A stretch of DNA of 64,000 nucleotides from Mycetocola tolaasinivorans (GTDB lineage Bacteria; Actinomycetota; Actinomycetes; Actinomycetales; Microbacteriaceae). The stretch lies in NCBI RefSeq assembly GCF_003667565.1, contig NZ_RCUX01000001.1, forward strand, positions 310,001 to 374,000. The letters are read 5' to 3'. Positions 62,192 through 64,000 of this stretch are shown one piece after another (within the stretch, counting starts at the first letter, position 1; each line of letters begins with the position of its first letter). Both the position numbers and the translations under genes were made by a program. The notes beneath the pieces are model-generated. The model did no database searches, was not told where the DNA came from, and worked only from the letters and a program-made list of their open reading frames with translations.

Positions 62192-63709
62192 ATGACTTCA
62201 TCGCTTGATTCCCTGAACAGCTGGTACGCGGACTGGAAGGGGCTTCGGGTTGCCGTTCTTGGTCTCGGAAAGACCGGTTTTTCGGTCGCCGATACCCTGA
62301 CCGAGCTGGGTGCCGAGGTGCTGGTTCTGGCCGAGTCGGCCGAGGGCGACCTCGCCCGCCTGGTCCCGGTGATTGGCGCGAGCCTGCACACCGGTGACCT
62401 GAGCGTGGTGCCCGAGGCGCTGACGGCCCACAACGCCGACGTGCTGGTGGTTTCCCCGGGCTTCCGCCCGGATCACCCGCTCGTTCGCTGGGCAGCCGAG
62501 AACGCCGTTCCGGTCTGGGGAGACATCGAGCTCGCCTGGCGCGTGCGCGATAAGTCGGGTACCCCGGCCGAGTGGATCCTCGTGACCGGCACCAACGGCA
62601 AGACCACGACCACGCAGCTCACCGCCTCGATGATCGCAGCTCAGGGCCTGCGGGTGGCCCCCTGCGGCAACATCGGTGTGCCGGTGCTCGACGCGGTGCG
62701 CGATCCGGGCGGCTTTGATTTCTTCGTGGTGGAGCTCTCGAGCTTCCAGCTGCACTACCTGGCCGTTCAGACCGGCTCCTCGCCGATCTCGCCGATCTCC
62801 TCGGTGTGCCTGAACATCGCCGATGATCACCTCGACTGGCACGGTGGCCTCGCCGGCTACATCGCCGCCAAGGGTTTCGTCTACGAAAACGTCAGCAACG
62901 CCTGCGTGTACAACAAGGCCGACGTCGTGACCGAGGAGATGGTGCGCGCCGCGGATGTCCGCGACGGTGCCCGCGCCATCGGTTTTGACCTCGGCGTACC
63001 CGGACCGAGCGACGTGGGTGTCGTGGAGGGGATCCTCGTGGATCGCGCGTTCCACGAGGACCGCCACCACTCGGCCCTCGAACTCGCGACCGTTGCCGAC
63101 CTCGCCGAGCGTGGCCTCGGTGCCCCGCACATCGTCGAGGATATTCTGGCCGCCAGCGCCCTCGCGCGCTCGGTGGGGATCACCCCCGAGTCGATCGCCG
63201 AGGCGCTGGCCAACTTCCGCGCCGACGCCCACCGCGTCGAGAGCGTACTCACCGCCGGCGGCATCCACTGGGTGGATGACTCCAAGGCCACCAACGCACA
63301 CGCCGCCCGGGCCTCGCTCGGCGCGTTCCCCTCGGTGGTCTGGATCGTGGGCGGGCTCCTCAAGGGTGCACACCTCGATGACCTGATCGTGGAGTTCGCT
63401 CCGCGACTGCGCGGAGTGGTGCTGATCGGTGCCGAACGCGGCGAGTTGCGGGACGCGTTCGCGCGACACGCGCCCGAGGTCGCGGTGGTTGAGGTCACCG
63501 CGACGGAAACTGGTGATGTGATGACGCACGCGGTCGAACTGGCCGCGGGGTTTGCCACCGAGGGCGACACCGTCCTGCTGGCACCCGCCGCGGCATCGAT
63601 GGATCAGTTTGTGAGTTATTCCGATCGTGGGCAGCGTTTTGCAACCGCGGTCCGCGATCAGTGGGGAGGACCGGCGAATGGACTCCCCAGCGAGCACGTC
63701 GAAGGCTAA
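62192..63709 (+). CDS. murD: UDP-MurNAc-L-Ala--D-Glu ligase MurD
   Basis: Adds D-glutamate to UDP-MurNAc-L-Ala, 505 aa. N-terminal Rossmann-like VAVLGLGKTGFSVADTL, ATP loop VTGTNGKTTTTQL, VVELSSFQLHYL, NIADDHLDWHG, and C-terminal WVDDSKATNAHAA are MurD hallmarks. 15 bases after mraY; its 3' end overlaps ftsW by 32 bases. Confidence 0.96.
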   Translation: MTSSLDSLNSWYADWKGLRVAVLGLGKTGFSVADTLTELGAEVLVLAESAEGDLARLVPVIGASLHTGDLSVVPEALTAHNADVLVVSPGFRPDHPLVRWAAENAVPVWGDIELAWRVRDKSGTPAEWILVTGTNGKTTTTQLTASMIAAQGLRVAPCGNIGVPVLDAVRDPGGFDFFVVELSSFQLHYLAVQTGSSPISPISSVCLNIADDHLDWHGGLAGYIAAKGFVYENVSNACVYNKADVVTEEMVRAADVRDGARAIGFDLGVPGPSDVGVVEGILVDRAFHEDRHHSALELATVADLAERGLGAPHIVEDILAASALARSVGITPESIAEALANFRADAHRVESVLTAGGIHWVDDSKATNAHAARASLGAFPSVVWIVGGLLKGAHLDDLIVEFAPRLRGVVLIGAERGELRDAFARHAPEVAVVEVTATETGDVMTHAVELAAGFATEGDTVLLAPAAASMDQFVSYSDRGQRFATAVRDQWGGPANGLPSEHVEG

Positions 63710-64000
63710 CACCACCGCCCGCGTCAGCGTGGGCAAGCTGTTTGCGCCCGAGTCCTCGAACTACTACCTCCTGCTCGGCACCACGATCTTCCTGGTGCTG
63801 ATCGGCCTGGTCATGGTGCTGTCGGCCTCGAGCGTCGACTCCTGGCTCGACGACAAGGGGTTCTTCGGCGGCTTCTGGAAGCAGGCCACGTTCGCCGTGG
63901 TGGGTATTCCGCTGATGCTGATCATCAGCCGCTTCAGCCTCGACTTCTGGAAGAAGTGGGCCTGGCCGCTGCTGATCGCCACGATGCTGCTGCAGCTGCT
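63678..64000 (+). CDS. ftsW: lipid II-polymerising SEDS protein FtsW (5' part only)
   Basis: Only the first ~107 codons are in the window. ATG 63678 has GGGGAGG at 8 bases and lies inside the end of murD. The visible protein has a ~30-residue cytoplasmic N-terminus, a first membrane helix containing GLVMVLSASSVDS (the S-A-S-S motif of FtsW/RodA), a loop with FFGGFWKQA, and two further helices. FtsW polymerises septal glycan with FtsI. Truncated by the window edge, not by mutation. Confidence 0.93.
   Translation, partial: MDSPASTSKANTTARVSVGKLFAPESSNYYLLLGTTIFLVLIGLVMVLSASSVDSWLDDKGFFGGFWKQATFAVVGIPLMLIISRFSLDFWKKWAWPLLIATMLLQL

Overview
The window comes from a high-G+C actinobacterium, most likely of the family Microbacteriaceae. 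The evidence is strong GC bias at third codon positions, many GTG starts, a tandem pair of short proteins beginning MGTL.Y (a type I recall mainly from Microbacteriaceae), and gene orders shared with mycobacteria and corynebacteria: garA-ftsR-MerR, aroG-pknL-Rv2175c-idsA2-DUF3040, and mraZ-rsmH-ftsL-ftsI. No rRNA, tRNA, insertion sequence, prophage or CRISPR array was seen. I do not assign a genus.

Layout. 0.3-3.4 kb: two minus-strand transporters (APC permease, DHA2-type MFS). 3.6-7.8 kb: sbcD-sbcC nuclease operon. 8.0-16.7 kb: single genes, namely a long-form GAPDH, pyridoxine kinase, a BCCT osmolyte carrier, a TetR regulator followed by a zinc alcohol dehydrogenase, an MBL-fold hydrolase and a secreted protein. 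17.0-28.7 kb: a catabolic island with a complete UgpB-type sugar ABC transporter, a zinc dehydrogenase, an IclR regulator, an IlvD/Edd-type sugar-acid dehydratase, an inositol-monophosphatase-like enzyme, a CitE-like lyase and a glycerate kinase. 28.7-30.5 kb: a small membrane protein divergent from a TetR gene with a palindrome between them, an S4 RNA-binding protein and a cold-shock protein with a structured leader. 31.3-33.4 kb: garA-like FHA protein, ftsR-like MerR and a second MerR. 33.7-41.2 kb: a ParA ATPase divergent from pyruvate carboxylase, then an 880-aa ParA/MinD-like ATPase with a huge repeat-rich N-terminus, overlapped by peptide deformylase. 41.3-46.5 kb: acyl-CoA synthetase, ROK glucokinase, PlsC acyltransferase and class II DAHP synthase. 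47.1-51.3 kb: PknL-type kinase with four PASTA repeats, its Rv2175c-like neighbour, a polyprenyl synthase and a DUF3040 protein. 51.4-55.0 kb: two small paralogs and a three-gene operon of unknown pathway (acyl-CoA dehydrogenase-like, PIG-L deacetylase/methyltransferase fusion, glycosyltransferase). 55.5-64.0 kb: the division and cell wall (dcw) cluster mraZ-rsmH-ftsL-ftsI-murF-mraY-murD-ftsW, with ftsW cut by the window end and murE absent from its usual place.

How the genes work together. The dcw genes make lipid-linked peptidoglycan precursor and the septal synthase, probably under MraZ control through 10-bp repeats just upstream. PknL (PASTA sensor), the FHA protein and FtsR are known in relatives to connect wall signals with metabolism and division. 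The 17-28.7 kb island reads as import, oxidation, dehydration, cleavage and glycerate phosphorylation of a sugar or sugar acid. It and the operon at 52.0-55.0 kb are the best candidates for undescribed biology. All functional statements rest on motif recognition by eye; no database search was run.
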